Source of the DNA: Algibacter miyuki
GTDB taxonomy: Bacteria; Bacteroidota; Bacteroidia; Flavobacteriales; Flavobacteriaceae
Length of the DNA stretch: 64,000 nucleotides
Strand: one strand, 5' to 3'
NCBI RefSeq assembly: GCF_042427745.1
Contig: NZ_JBHMFA010000006.1
Part shown: piece after piece, positions 9,001 through 20,400 of the stretch
Position numbering within the stretch: position 1 is the first letter of the stretch
Layout of the letters: each line of letters starts with the position of its first letter
The notes under the pieces: generated by a model
Seen by the model: only the letters and a program-made list of their open reading frames with translations
Databases searched by the model: none
Told to the model about the DNA's origin: nothing
Made by a program: the position numbers and the translations under genes

Positions 9001-12000
9001 AGGGTTAACCTCCAATGTTACGGGGTTAAGCGTGATACTTACTTTTTCTCCAATTTCTGGGTCGAAATAAGACAAAATTCCACCGAAAGAATAAGATTTG
9101 GCCACCTCGGGCGCTGCTTCTTTCGTTGGTATAAAAATGACTAAACCTTGTCCGCTCTCATCGGAGTTTACAGTTCCGTTTCCGTTTAAGAATTCTTCTT
9201 TATTAATTTGAAATAAATGGGTTTTGTTTTCGCCATTTTCATCTTTAACAACCAGGTCTAAATGAATTTCAGTAATCGACTTAGCACTGGCATTGTTAAT
9301 ATTTAATGTCCCTTCAAAAGCTTCACGCGTCATGGTTAATCGCTGCGGAAACTCAATAGTTACGGTGGCACAAACACTAGCTTCATCTTCACTTTTAGCT
9401 TTAATAAACTCATCCATAGCTACTAAATCAGAATTATACATATCGGCTACTGAAACAAAACCGCGAGTAAAAGCATGACTTACCAAATCGGCTTTTATCT
9501 GATTATAATTATCAATTTTTGTTTTATCAATGATATTTGGATACTGCGCATTTGGAGACAGCACGTTTGCATTCCAAGCAGCAACCGAGGTGTTCCATCG
9601 GTTTACAAAACTATCGATATAAGCTTCACTAATACTTGTTTCGGCCATATCGTTTTTTAACGCTAAAATATCTTCAGAAGTTAATACGCCTTCCGAATCT
9701 AGAACAGCTCCAATAGTATTTAAGAAAAGAGCCAAATAATCGTTATTACTTTCTAAATCTTCATTTTGAAAATACTCTGACAATAAATCCTCTTGAGCTA
9801 CTTCAGCCTCTGATATCTTTTCAAAATCTTCAAAAATAAAGTCGAAATTACCACCAGAACCGGCTAAACTGGCCTTACTAGCATTGGTTTTTAAACTTCC
9901 GCTAGAACCACCGCCACCAAATGAAGGAAAACAGTGTCTTAAATCGATAATAGCCAGCGCACAACCAATACGCCCCTTAACACAACCCACTGCAGCCTTT
10001 CCGAAACCGACTAACCCTGTAGAAGTTAACATTGAAAACGCACAACTAAGCGCAGACGTATATGGATTACAGCTTAAAACCGTTGATGTTACCGCATTTA
10101 AACAAGGATCACAGAAATCTGGGAACGACGTTAATGTGCTCGTGCCTGAACCTGGCCCAAAGCCAGTTCCTGTGCCACCGCCGCCGCCACTTACGCCGCC
10201 AGGCCCACAAGAATAACAGCCGTCTACAATAATTGGTCCTCCTCCTCCGCCTGTTGATGCACAGGTGTTAACGTAAGCAGTAAAGGCAAACATTTCTTTT
10301 TCGGTATCGCAAATATACACGGCACGCAACGTTACCGGAACATTACAACTGCCTCCTCCTGCTTTAGTTGCCGACGCCTTCCCTAATCCTGAAGGACGTT
10401 CGGTGCCTATAATATTTTTGATAAGAACCGGCACAGTAACTGCCGATTTTGCATTTAGTACATCTAACGAGGTAATTAATGGTTTTATGGTATACCCATC
10501 GGCTTCGCCTGTACTAATACTTACATTTTGTGCGGCAATTAAACCATGATTTGTTACCGTAATATAGGTCATTCTAGATTCTCCTGGGTTTAAATCTAAC
10601 TTCGGATTATCGATTTCCATAACAATTACGGGTAACGGCACATTGGTTTCAAACTTGACTTGTAAAGTGATATCGTACTCATCCAAAATTTCAATAGGTT
10701 GCACATCCCACGAATAAGTTACCGCTTGGTATGGTAGAAACGCCGTTACTCTAGTGTCTTTTCCTGGATCAACCAAAATGTTATTCTGATATGGGTTATG
10801 TTTTTCCGCAGTTACATTTACCACATACCAACCTTCATTAATATCTGGAATTTCAAATAAGCCCGAAGCATCTGTAAAACCTTCAGCAATTATCGCTCCT
10901 GTAAACGGATGTTTTACAACCACTTTTGCTCCCTCTAAATGTGGCGCACTGCTGGTGTTATAGGTATATTCATCTGTAGCATCTACAATTAATTTACCGG
11001 TAGATTCCGATACGGTTTCTAATTTAAAAGGAATAGATAGCCAAGGTCCTGTGGTTTGTTTTGCGACTAAATTACCAGTAATAGGCACATTAACCTGCTC
11101 CTTTACTGTTGGCTTAAATTCTAATACAATTTTAATTTCTTCATCTGGTTTTATACTAGCAATCAACGGTTGCGAGTGTAAACGCAACCAATCTAAATCG
11201 GGTAATAAAAGTTCGACATTTTCGGCATTTACAGCACCCACATTTTTAATAGTAAACTCATAAAGTCGGGTTTCATCTTTTGCCATAGTGGTGTTTATCG
11301 AAATAGGATTTGCCACCAATTTAGATACTTGATTTTTACAGTAATAGTAAGCCCTTTCGCTATATAGTGCGCCTTCGTTAGATTCAATCTTGAGTTTAAA
11401 TTCAGTATATTTTAACTCTGCACTGGCATCCATAGACACCACATCAAAAGGAAATACAATGGTAGCTCCTGGCTCAATATCCATAGGAGTTTGATCGATA
11501 GAGAATTCAGAACCTTCTGGTATGTTAATCATCACACCTGTTAACCTCGTATTGGTATTGTTTTTTAACCTTAACTCCTTTCCTAAAGATGTATTGGCTA
11601 ATGTTTCCCATTTTATAAACTGTGGTTTCCCGATAATTTCAAAACCTAACAATTCAAAACTAGCTTGTGGTGCAATGGCTTCTCCCGGAAAACATGCGGT
11701 TACGTTGTACGAGCCGTTTTCATTCTCAAACGGTAGGTATTCAAAAACAAAATTTCCACTAGCATCGGTCGTGATTGTATAATCCTTTTTAAATTCAGTA
11801 TTTTCAATTTTTAAAGCAATTTCTGCATTTGGTACGTTATCACCTGATGCTGTTTTTGCGGTTCCAGAAACTTCGACCCTTTCGTTCGTATTATAAACCG
11901 ATTTGTTAAGTGAAATTTGCACAGCATAAGCTGGTGAAAGACTCAACGCTATCTGGTTCTGATTGTTTTCATAATCTAATTCTGTAATAGAATAATCGCT

Positions 12001-14385
12001 ATTTATGGCCGCAATAAGGTGATAATCTCCTGAGAAATTAGGAAGCTCCACATCTTCAATATGCTCATAAGTGGCATCTACCGCAATAGCTTTATTAATT
12101 ATAGTAGATACAAAGGGTTTTAAGATGCCAATATTAGCGGTTTTAGATAAATAATAATCTATTTTACTATTAGTAGGAAAGCTTACATTCCCTTGGTTTT
12201 GTATAAAAGTATGTACAGTAATAGTTTGCCCTGCTTCTGGAGTTTCAATGGTTGTTATATCTATAATTGAAGCATCTGGTTTATTCTGATTTGAAATTAG
12301 AATCCATCCATATCCCGTAGTATAATCTGTGGCTTCCGCCTGAATTCTCACACTTTCATCACCCGTTTGATTTGGGTCAATACTAGTGTTGAAAGATAGC
12401 TCTACAGATTTTTCTCCTGCCGGAATAGTCACTGTACTTGGAAGTTCCACAATATGTGCTAAATCGTTTGAAAGTGTTACTTCTACCGGATCTTGAAGAA
12501 TGGTTGGGTTATTGGTGTTTCTAGAAACAATGAGCTTATTATTAACGGCTCCTGCTTTTATGGTAGATGGCGAAATTTTTACACTTAAAGCTAACCCGTC
12601 GTTATCCAAAATAGTGATATCGCTGCTTACCGACGCATTTATATCGTTAGCATCAACACAAGCACAACCGTCAAATTTAATTTGAGATGTTACCGTAACA
12701 GTACGTTCTCCTTCAACTTCAGAATTATTGACAGCACCAATATTAAATGTTTTTTCAGACTCGCCAACTTTATATAAAATTTCCGAAGGTAAAATTAATT
12801 GGTTGGCTATACTGGCACTAATTTTTACTGTCGCCGTTTTATCTAAATGGTCTGTTCTTCTTAAGGTAAAATACGACGCTTTAATGCCATCGCCTTCCGA
12901 AATTTGACTTGGACTGATATCTAATGTGAAGTTTGGAATGTTTATAGAACCTAACTGGATGTCTTTAATAGCCGTGATATAGCCGTCTGCTTTAGCAAAA
13001 ACATTAGCAGCTGTAGCCTTATTGATAGCTCCCGTATCTTTAATACTAGCATCAAAAGAAACACTTTGTGTACCTGCTAATAACGTTACGGTGCTTGGCA
13101 ATGCCAATCGCCCAGATTTATCTGTAGAAATATCGATAACCTGATCGCTGTTTACACTAAAACTCGCATTTAGTGTAAATGGTATAGTGCTACCAACGGT
13201 GGTGTTATATGTTTCTGGATGGCTTAAAGTAAGTATTACTTTTTCGTCGTCTAATAATTTTAAATTTACTAATTCTTCGGCGTAGCCTGAACCTATGGCT
13301 TGTATTTCTATATCTCTATCGCCTTCATAAGACGCATTATCAATAGGATTTACATATAAAAAGTTAGACGAAGCATTTTCTGCAATAGTTAGTGTAGCGG
13401 GTAAATTAAAAGCCCCCGTTGCTGTTGTTGAAATGGTAAAATTTTCTGCAATTTCCGTATTTCCACTTCTTTTTAAAGTGAAACGTAACAAATCGTCCGA
13501 ACTTTCAATAATTTGTTTTTTATCTAATGTAAAAATCAAACGCTTTAATAAGGTTTTTGTTTCCGCTGAAACTGCAATATTATTCTCTTTAGCACTCGTA
13601 GGCTCTTTAACACCCGAATTGGTAACTAAGGAAACTTCAATCTTTACATCGCCATCAAAACCGATAATTTGTGGAATGTTAACCTCTAAAGATCTGTCTA
13701 TTGATGCGCCTTCTAAAAGAGTATTATTATAATATGCATATCCGATAATATATTTTTTCCCGTTGGTTTGAGACACTAACGCTACCTGTTCTCGCCATCC
13801 GCCAATAGCTGCTGCTAAACCAACATTTTCAACATTCCAACTAATATTACTTACGGCATTAGGCAAAATATCGGCTTGTAAAACACTAATAGCATCCACT
13901 TCTAAATCGGGATTTTCGCCTTCAACAATAGTTAAAACACCATCTTGATGATTACTTCCTAAATCTTCCCCATTGCTAGAACTCACAATAACATCTAAAA
14001 GTGTGATATTGTAAGTTTCTCCAGCTTGATAATTTAATGGAATCTCTATTGGAATTTCAATTAAACCACCAGAACTCCCAGTAAAGTTGGTGTTTGTTCC
14101 TGAGAACCCTAACAATAAATATGTGCCATTACCCAAAGCTTTAGGATAAATAACATGATTGGAAGCTCTTCCTGTAAATACGGCTTCTTTTTCTTTCAAT
14201 ATTAAACCGTTAGGCACCTTAATTTTAAATTGAAACCCCGAAATATTATCGCTGTTTTCCAACGCAATAATCACCTTTGTATTTTCGCCAGGTGCGGCCT
14301 CCAAGTTTTCTATAGTAAGGCTGTTTTGCCCGAATGCTGTTGTGATTAGAGACAACAGTAATAAAGTAATTTTAATAGCTTTCAT
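6043..14385 (-). CDS. Giant T9SS-secreted adhesin with cohesin-like, CARDB, Calx-beta-like and Ig-like domains
   Basis: A 2780-residue secreted protein. Domains in rough order: signal peptide (1-20, ending TAFGQ); cohesin-like domain (about 22-150, with ENTKVIIALENSDNISGFQF and the GLIEIPIEIP strand); CARDB domain (156-270); Calx-beta-like and related beta repeats (about 280-690); a second CARDB (705-808); CNA-B/carboxypeptidase-regulatory-like units; a Gly/Cys-rich stretch (about 1340-1495, with GGGGGPIIVDGCYSCGPGG); further beta domains; several SbsA-type Ig-like units from about 2090 (VPVELVTVEFNKEIDFNTF and relatives); and a C-terminal T9SS type-A sorting domain (about 2700-2780, VPNQGKFSIHTN...DVTGKQIY...LSSGSYFLIL). 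It is the second gene of a two-gene operon, 28 bp after the LRR/dockerin gene, followed by a terminator. I infer a surface or secreted scaffold/adhesin; no enzymatic domain is visible. The cohesin assignment is by pattern only. Confidence 0.85.
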   Translation of the reverse strand: MKAIKITLLLLSLITTAFGQNSLTIENLEAAPGENTKVIIALENSDNISGFQFKIKVPNGLILKEKEAVFTGRASNHVIYPKALGNGTYLLLGFSGTNTNFTGSSGGLIEIPIEIPLNYQAGETYNITLLDVIVSSSNGEDLGSNHQDGVLTIVEGENPDLEVDAISVLQADILPNAVSNISWNVENVGLAAAIGGWREQVALVSQTNGKKYIIGYAYYNNTLLEGASIDRSLEVNIPQIIGFDGDVKIEVSLVTNSGVKEPTSAKENNIAVSAETKTLLKRLIFTLDKKQIIESSDDLLRFTLKRSGNTEIAENFTISTTATGAFNLPATLTIAENASSNFLYVNPIDNASYEGDRDIEIQAIGSGYAEELVNLKLLDDEKVILTLSHPETYNTTVGSTIPFTLNASFSVNSDQVIDISTDKSGRLALPSTVTLLAGTQSVSFDASIKDTGAINKATAANVFAKADGYITAIKDIQLGSINIPNFTLDISPSQISEGDGIKASYFTLRRTDHLDKTATVKISASIANQLILPSEILYKVGESEKTFNIGAVNNSEVEGERTVTVTSQIKFDGCACVDANDINASVSSDITILDNDGLALSVKISPSTIKAGAVNNKLIVSRNTNNPTILQDPVEVTLSNDLAHIVELPSTVTIPAGEKSVELSFNTSIDPNQTGDESVRIQAEATDYTTGYGWILISNQNKPDASIIDITTIETPEAGQTITVHTFIQNQGNVSFPTNSKIDYYLSKTANIGILKPFVSTIINKAIAVDATYEHIEDVELPNFSGDYHLIAAINSDYSITELDYENNQNQIALSLSPAYAVQISLNKSVYNTNERVEVSGTAKTASGDNVPNAEIALKIENTEFKKDYTITTDASGNFVFEYLPFENENGSYNVTACFPGEAIAPQASFELLGFEIIGKPQFIKWETLANTSLGKELRLKNNTNTRLTGVMINIPEGSEFSIDQTPMDIEPGATIVFPFDVVSMDASAELKYTEFKLKIESNEGALYSERAYYYCKNQVSKLVANPISINTTMAKDETRLYEFTIKNVGAVNAENVELLLPDLDWLRLHSQPLIASIKPDEEIKIVLEFKPTVKEQVNVPITGNLVAKQTTGPWLSIPFKLETVSESTGKLIVDATDEYTYNTSSAPHLEGAKVVVKHPFTGAIIAEGFTDASGLFEIPDINEGWYVVNVTAEKHNPYQNNILVDPGKDTRVTAFLPYQAVTYSWDVQPIEILDEYDITLQVKFETNVPLPVIVMEIDNPKLDLNPGESRMTYITVTNHGLIAAQNVSISTGEADGYTIKPLITSLDVLNAKSAVTVPVLIKNIIGTERPSGLGKASATKAGGGSCNVPVTLRAVYICDTEKEMFAFTAYVNTCASTGGGGGPIIVDGCYSCGPGGVSGGGGGTGTGFGPGSGTSTLTSFPDFCDPCLNAVTSTVLSCNPYTSALSCAFSMLTSTGLVGFGKAAVGCVKGRIGCALAIIDLRHCFPSFGGGGSSGSLKTNASKASLAGSGGNFDFIFEDFEKISEAEVAQEDLLSEYFQNEDLESNNDYLALFLNTIGAVLDSEGVLTSEDILALKNDMAETSISEAYIDSFVNRWNTSVAAWNANVLSPNAQYPNIIDKTKIDNYNQIKADLVSHAFTRGFVSVADMYNSDLVAMDEFIKAKSEDEASVCATVTIEFPQRLTMTREAFEGTLNINNASAKSITEIHLDLVVKDENGENKTHLFQINKEEFLNGNGTVNSDESGQGLVIFIPTKEAAPEVAKSYSFGGILSYFDPEIGEKVSITLNPVTLEVNPSPDLILHYFMQRDILGDDALTEDVIEPSIPAELSLMIINDGFGLANDVNVESMQPKIVDNEKGLLINFEMIGSNFNNEPTQMGLLNVDFGDIQPKTAAVGQWYFTSSLIGHFVEYDVKVNHTSSFGNANLSLIKGAYIHELVRSVKAYGDNSDDISDFLVNDMSDVYDTPDMIYLSNGTSEAVSKAEAVSIVEAVTPGTLTAKIQINPITTGWNYGNILDESAANYKLEKVIRDRDNFEIPSQNFWQTHVTLKDGLNPKYENKLHVLDKITAVETYTLYFTPIDGDIPKIVEFIDAPAEYNTVPVELVTVEFNKEIDFNTFTTDNIVLIHQGVEVPVENILIGKINPTTFSINIEDVTAQSGYYELTVQALGIKDLVGNEGKDGKKIGWLQFINELGILKFESDQLKKNPVNSIDVIFNKPIRTEEFTEDKITINDAAVNGLTIDKIDDYNYSISGINPLNEDNGEYTMAIDVTNIKATDGISGLALQTFTWEVDNNLPKVESIQRVSQGAIDSQIITALEIELSRPIVSDIEASAFHFTKNGQDISIPITIQKIDDLHYSVLGLGGDTSSNGTYRVTIDQTSFRDENDNLGEGIAETSWTVRLDAIVAISNLKLTPDRGISDTDNITSGNDVQLFYTTLLDNVTVEVYELLATSEKLIDTQFRAETGTHGISLTSYTGAKKFKVVATDAEGRRSNAEILTAYLDYTDIIIDIELVDELSNDCSDFDYINVKFSEDIDENTFDSDAFNLKVTGISIPKNNVTIEKVTDKYYILNGIESPIDGNVVLEIDKTKIAKKLSGLSGFSTESAILGSAENYVVSISGEENPVLLDTYEYTADANMSKYEWIIINGEILSTDNNKVSVKWNKLGAQSLILRYQTPLGCTLTETIDVMVDYISLGVDDDEVVADKNFISPVPNQGKFSIHTNFILSDCTLAIFDVTGKQIYQENDINTMRKVKEVDVNLSSGSYFLILSNSEEKLHFKFVIH

Positions 14386-14413
14386 AATCGTTTATTAGTT
14401 AGTTATCTTAATG

Positions 14414-17400
14414 TTATTCAATAGTCATTTTTCCTTTTAAAATTGTTCTGGCTCCATTGGAATTTATGTGATAGAAATACATACCTGATGCCATTTGCTT
14501 CCGTTTAAAACGGTATTGATTTTTCCCTAAAGTCAGGTTTTTCAAAATTATTTTTTCTACCAGTCTACCGCTCATATCATAAATAGATAATGTAGCTTTT
14601 GAAGATGCGCTTTCAATGTAAAAATCAAGCGTGGTTTCTACTTTAAACGGATTTGGGAAATTGTATATATTAGAGGTGTTTAACATTTCCGATACATCGG
14701 TACTTAACGTAGATTCCATAATTTCAGATGAAATTTCATCCGCATTAACATCAGATAAAATAACCGACTTAATACTTATGTTTTCAGCATCGATCTTAGC
14801 CAATTCAATTTCCCCATTTAGAATGGCATTAAACCCATAGGCAATCATGCTAACATACTCACCTTTATTCACCAGGTTTACCGTAAAACCAAGCGACGAC
14901 AGACGTTCTGTAAGCGCTTCTTTGGTTGTTCCTTTTATAAGAATTTCTAAACTTGCCACATCATTTCCATTAGTATCAAGCCATAAAAGACCATTTTCTA
15001 TTCTTAATTTTGAAACGGGACCGTTACTTGTTTTTCCTATAACAGCACTTCTATTCTCCGGTACCACTTCTTGGCTTTGAATAATATTAACTTGTTTGAT
15101 AACATCTAAAATGCTGATATTATCATCACCATCAATATCGGCAGCGTTATAGTTGAAGTAATACACATAATTATTCAGAATATAATTTATAGACGTTTGA
15201 ATATCTAAAACATTCAGGTTGCTATCAAGGTTGGAATCGCCAGCTTCGTATTGCAAGTAATAATTGATAATACTGTTTTTGGCGTCTCCAGAAACCTGCC
15301 TTAATTCCACTTTTTCATTACTCGGAATTTTCCAAACTCGAATTAAATCTATTAATTTAACACCTGTTTCTGCGAGGTTAACGGTGCGTAAAAAACTACC
15401 GATTTTCAAATTATAAGTCTGATTATTAAAACCTTGTTGAGCGTGATTGTATCTATTTAAACTGAAATCGGTAATAACGGTTTCCTTATTCAGGTCGATT
15501 TCACCAACATCAACCACTTGGCGGTCTAAACTCACATCAACATCTGCTGGTAAAACCGCAGTCATTGTCGTGATATGGTTAGATGATAAATTCAATTTAT
15601 TTAAATACGGTAAATCGTCAAAAATATCTGGTACCGTATTGGATAAATTATTACCACTTAAATCAATGGCTACAATGTGCCCATCATAAGTGCTAACGCC
15701 ATACCATTTGTTGCTGTGTAAATCATTAGATGTGGTATCCCAAGAATTCGTCCATTGATTGCCTCCTAAACTGTTATAAAACGAAACCAAAGCTTGATAT
15801 TCTGTTGCCGTAACGGGGATATTCGATTTATCTTCAATACCTAAATAATTGAATTCGGTATTTCTAAACGTTCCCGTGGTTTGGCGAATCGATATTTTTG
15901 CTTCCGAAGGAATTTCACCAACGCGAACATTGGTAAATATTATTTCACCTAAGTCGTTTGTGGTGGTTGTGGTATGCGTTACATCGTCTACTAAAAGGAC
16001 AAACGTGTTTTTAGCCTCGAAATTATTGTTTTCCAAATCATAGGTTGCCACATTACCCAAATCAACTATTAATTGATCGCCTTCAAGGCTTAAAACCGTA
16101 TTGGTATTAATAATTTGGTTTCGTAAATCGATATAAGTATTGGTATAATCGTAGTACAGTTTTTTATCTACATGACTAAAACTATTGCTCGAAATATCCA
16201 AATATTCTAACACTGAAAAATCGGATAAAACAGCTGGAATAGTTCCTGAAAACTGATTATTTCCAATGGCAAATTTCTTCAAATTTTGTAATTCTGAAAT
16301 TCCTGTAGGAATTGTTCCAGAAATCATATTAGAGCTTATATCCAAACTTTCTAGTGCTGTAAGTAAATTGATACTTTCCGGAATGCTTCCGCTAAGATTG
16401 TTTGTACTTAATATCAACGTTTTTAGATTTGGTAAACCTGTAATATCTTCAGGAATAATCCCCGTTAAGTTATTATTAAATAAGTTTAGAGATACTACAT
16501 GGCCATCCTTAATACTAACCCCAAACCAACTTTCAATATGCAGGTTGTTTTCGGAAATGTCCCAAGTATTAATCCACGATCCACCATTGGTTTCATTATA
16601 TATGGTTTTCAGAATTTCAAACTCTTCGTCTACTAACGGAGCTCCAAATGTTACGCTATCATAATATATATTTGAATACGCTGATAGGCCGTTAATTTGA
16701 TAAACTCTCAATTTATCGGTAACTTGTAAATTGAGTAAATTAATATTAGAAAACACTAATTTCCCGTTGTTTGAAAAGCTTGTTTTTTGATAAACATTAT
16801 TTACATATAATTGAAATTCGTTAGTTGCATCCAACGTGACTACTTCATCATTAAGCGCAACAGTTAAAGGTATTGGTAAATCTATATTAATTTCGTTTGC
16901 TCCAATTTCGATACTTTCAATTTGAATATCTTGGTAGTTAAAATTTAGCTCTGTTAATGGCAATGACGAAAAATCGGTATCTGAAGAGTTTATAGCATTA
17001 TAACTTAGATTTAATGACTTTAAATTAGTTAAATAGCCTAAAGTTGCAGGAATTGCGGTTAAATTATTTCGAGAAAAATCGATAGATTCTAATAAAACCA
17101 AGTTACCAATCTCACTAAAAACAGCACCTTCTAGTGTGTTATTACTTAAAACAATATGTTTTAGATTGGTTAATTGCGACCATGAACTTGGAAGCGTATT
17201 CGCTATTTTACAATAGCTTAAATTCAACTCTTCCAAACGCTCTAAGCCCGATAAATTGGCTAAATCGGTAGTACTTAAATTGTTATTATAGTAGTTTGAA
17301 TAACTAGAACTTAAATCTAATTTTTTAAGAAATTTTAAATCACTAAACGATAATGGAATAGCTCCATTAAGTCTATTTTGTGGCAAATTAATTTCAACAA

Positions 17401-20400
17401 TATGCCCCTCCTCAATCACTAAACCATGCCATGCGCCCATATTAAGGTTGTTAACACTCACATCCCATTTGGTTTGCCAAAAATCTACACCTCCTGTTGC
17501 ATTATAAAAATCGACTAAGGCTTGATATTCAATATCTGCTACTTCTTCTAAATCGACTGTAGTTTGGGCAAACGTAATAAGTGATGCGCTGGCAGAACCA
17601 GAAGTTTGGTACAACGACACCACTTTATCTTCCGTTAAGGTGTTTAAATAATCTTTAGGAATTAATAAACTACCATCGGCATTCATGGTAAGATAGGTTT
17701 GAATATTACTACCATCTATTCTAAAGTAAAAACGATTTAATGCTGAAAAATCATTCTTATTCCGATCATAGCGTGTAATATTTGGCAAATTGGTTAACAG
17801 AATTTCTTCACCATTGTAAACAAACTCATCCAACGTTATTCTTTGTGAACTGACAGGTACATACACACTAGTTGGTAAAAAAGCTTCGATATCCGAAATT
17901 TCATTAGAATTTACATTTAAAGACGTTAAACTTGTTAAGTCTTCTAGTTCTTCTGGTAATACCGTAAGTTTATTATATGTTAAATTGAAGGTATTCAGAT
18001 TAACTAAACTTCCTATGGAAGTTGGAATTGTAGTAAAACCATTGTATGAAAAATTGATATCTTCTAATGCTGTTAAACTACTTATCTCATCAAAAATAGG
18101 GCCTTCAAAATTGTTGTTATTTAATGTTAACGTTTTTAAATTCACTAACGCTCCGAAGGATGATGGCACCGCTTCGAACTGATTATATGACAAGTCAATA
18201 CTTTCTAATGCTGTTAAATCTCCAATATCACTAAATACCGTTCCTGAAAAGGTATTATGACTAAGATTTAAAAATTTTAAATTGGTTAATGCCGACCACG
18301 AATCCGGGACGTTTCCGCTAAGTTTACAGTAACTCAGGCTTAAATCTTCTAAACTTTCTAAGCCTGATAAATGATCTAAATCGGTAGTACTTAAATCGTT
18401 TGCATAATAATTAGTTGTAGATGTTAAATCGAGTTTTCTTAGAAATTTTAAATCACTAAAAGAAGCTGGAATAGCACCATTAACCCGGTTTCTAGGCAAA
18501 TTAATTTCAACAATATGCCCATCCTCGATCACTAAACCATACCATGCTCCCAAATTAAGGTTGTTAACGCTCACATCCCATTTAGTTTGCCAATTAGTAT
18601 CTCCTCCTGTAGCATTATAAAAATCGACTAAAGCTTGATATTCAATTTCTGGTACGCCAGGTAAATCTACTGTGGTTTCAGCAAAACTAATTGTTGATGC
18701 ACTGGCCGAACCAGAAGTTTGGTATAACGACACCACTTTATCTTCTGCTACAGCACTTAAATAATCTTTTGGTATTAATAAATTACCATCGGCATTCATG
18801 GTAAGATAGGTTTGAATATTACTACCATCTATTCTAAAGTAAAAACGATTTAATGCTGAAAAATCATTCTTATTCCGATCGTAACGGGTAATGTTTGGTA
18901 AATTAGTTAGCAGCACATCATCTCCATTATACACAAACTCATCCAATGTTATTACTTGCGAACTTACGGGTAAATAAACACTGGTAGGTAAGAAAGCTTC
19001 TATATCCGAAATTGCATTGGAATTTACAGTTAGAGACGTTAAACTCGTTAAGTCTTCTAGTTCTTCCGGTAATCCTGTGAGCTTATTATATGTTAAATTG
19101 AAGGTTTTCAGATTGACTAAACTCCCTATGGAAGTTGGAATTGTAGTAAAACCATTGTATGAGAAATTGATGGTTTCTAAGGCTGTTAAACTGCTTATTT
19201 CTCCAAAAATGGGGCCTTCAAAATTGTTGTTATTTAATGTTAACGTTTTTAAATTCACTAGCGCTCCAAAGGATGATGGCACCGCTTCGAACTGATTATA
19301 TGACAAGTCAATACTTTCTAATGCAGTTAAATCTCCAATACCACTAAATACCGTTCCTGAAAAGGTATTATGACTAAGATTTAAAAATTTTAAATTGGTT
19401 AATGCCGACCACGAATCCGGGATGTTTCCGCTAAGTTTACAATAACTCAAGCTTAAATCTTCTAAACTTTCTAAGCCTGATAAATGATCTAAATCGGTAG
19501 TACTTAAATCGTTTGCATAGTAATTAGTTGTAGATGTTAAATCGAGTTTTCTTAGAAATTTTAAATCACTAAATGAAGCCGGAATAGCACCATTAACTCG
19601 GTTTCTAGGTAAATTTATTTCTACAATATGCCCGTCTTCAATAACCAAACCATACCATGCACCTAAGTTTAAATTATTAACGCTCACATCCCATTTGGTT
19701 TGCCAAGTAGTATCTCCACCGGTAGCATTATAAAAATCAACGAGGGCTTGGTATTCGATATCCGTAACGTCTTCCAAATCGACTGTGGTTTCGGCAAACG
19801 TAATAATTGATGCATTGGCAGAACCAGAAGTTTGGTATAATGACACCTCTTTATCTTCCGTTAAGGAATTTAAATAATCTTTTGGGATTAATAAACTGCC
19901 ATCGGCATTCATGGTAATATAGGTTTGAATATTACTACCATTAATTCTAACGTAAAAACGATTTAATGCAGAAAAATCATTCTTGTTCCGATCGTAACGG
20001 GTAATATTCGGCAAAGTCGTTAGAAGCACGTCTTCTCCATTATATACAAACTCATCCAATGTTAGCACTTGCGAACTTACGGGTAAATAAACACTGGCTG
20101 GTAAGAAAGCTTCGATATCCGAAATTGCATTGGAATTTACATTTAGAGACGTTAAACTCGTTAAGTCTTCTAGTTCTTCTGGTAATCCTGTAAGCTTATT
20201 ATAGGATAAATTTAAAGTTTTTAACTTGCCTAAATTCCCTATGGAAGCCGGAATAGTTGTGAAGCCATTAAATGATAAATTAATAGTTTCTAAGTCTGTT
20301 AAATTCCCTATCTCACTAAAAATAATACCTTCGAAGGTGTTATAATATAAATTTAAGTTTTTAAGCTTGGTTAACTGCGACCAAGAACTTGGGATAGTTC

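Noticed and set aside
9884..10216. A proline-rich 110-codon plus-strand ORF
   Set aside because: It is the antisense of the Gly-rich part of the giant protein; its proline runs come from the GGC/GGT codons of the opposite strand.
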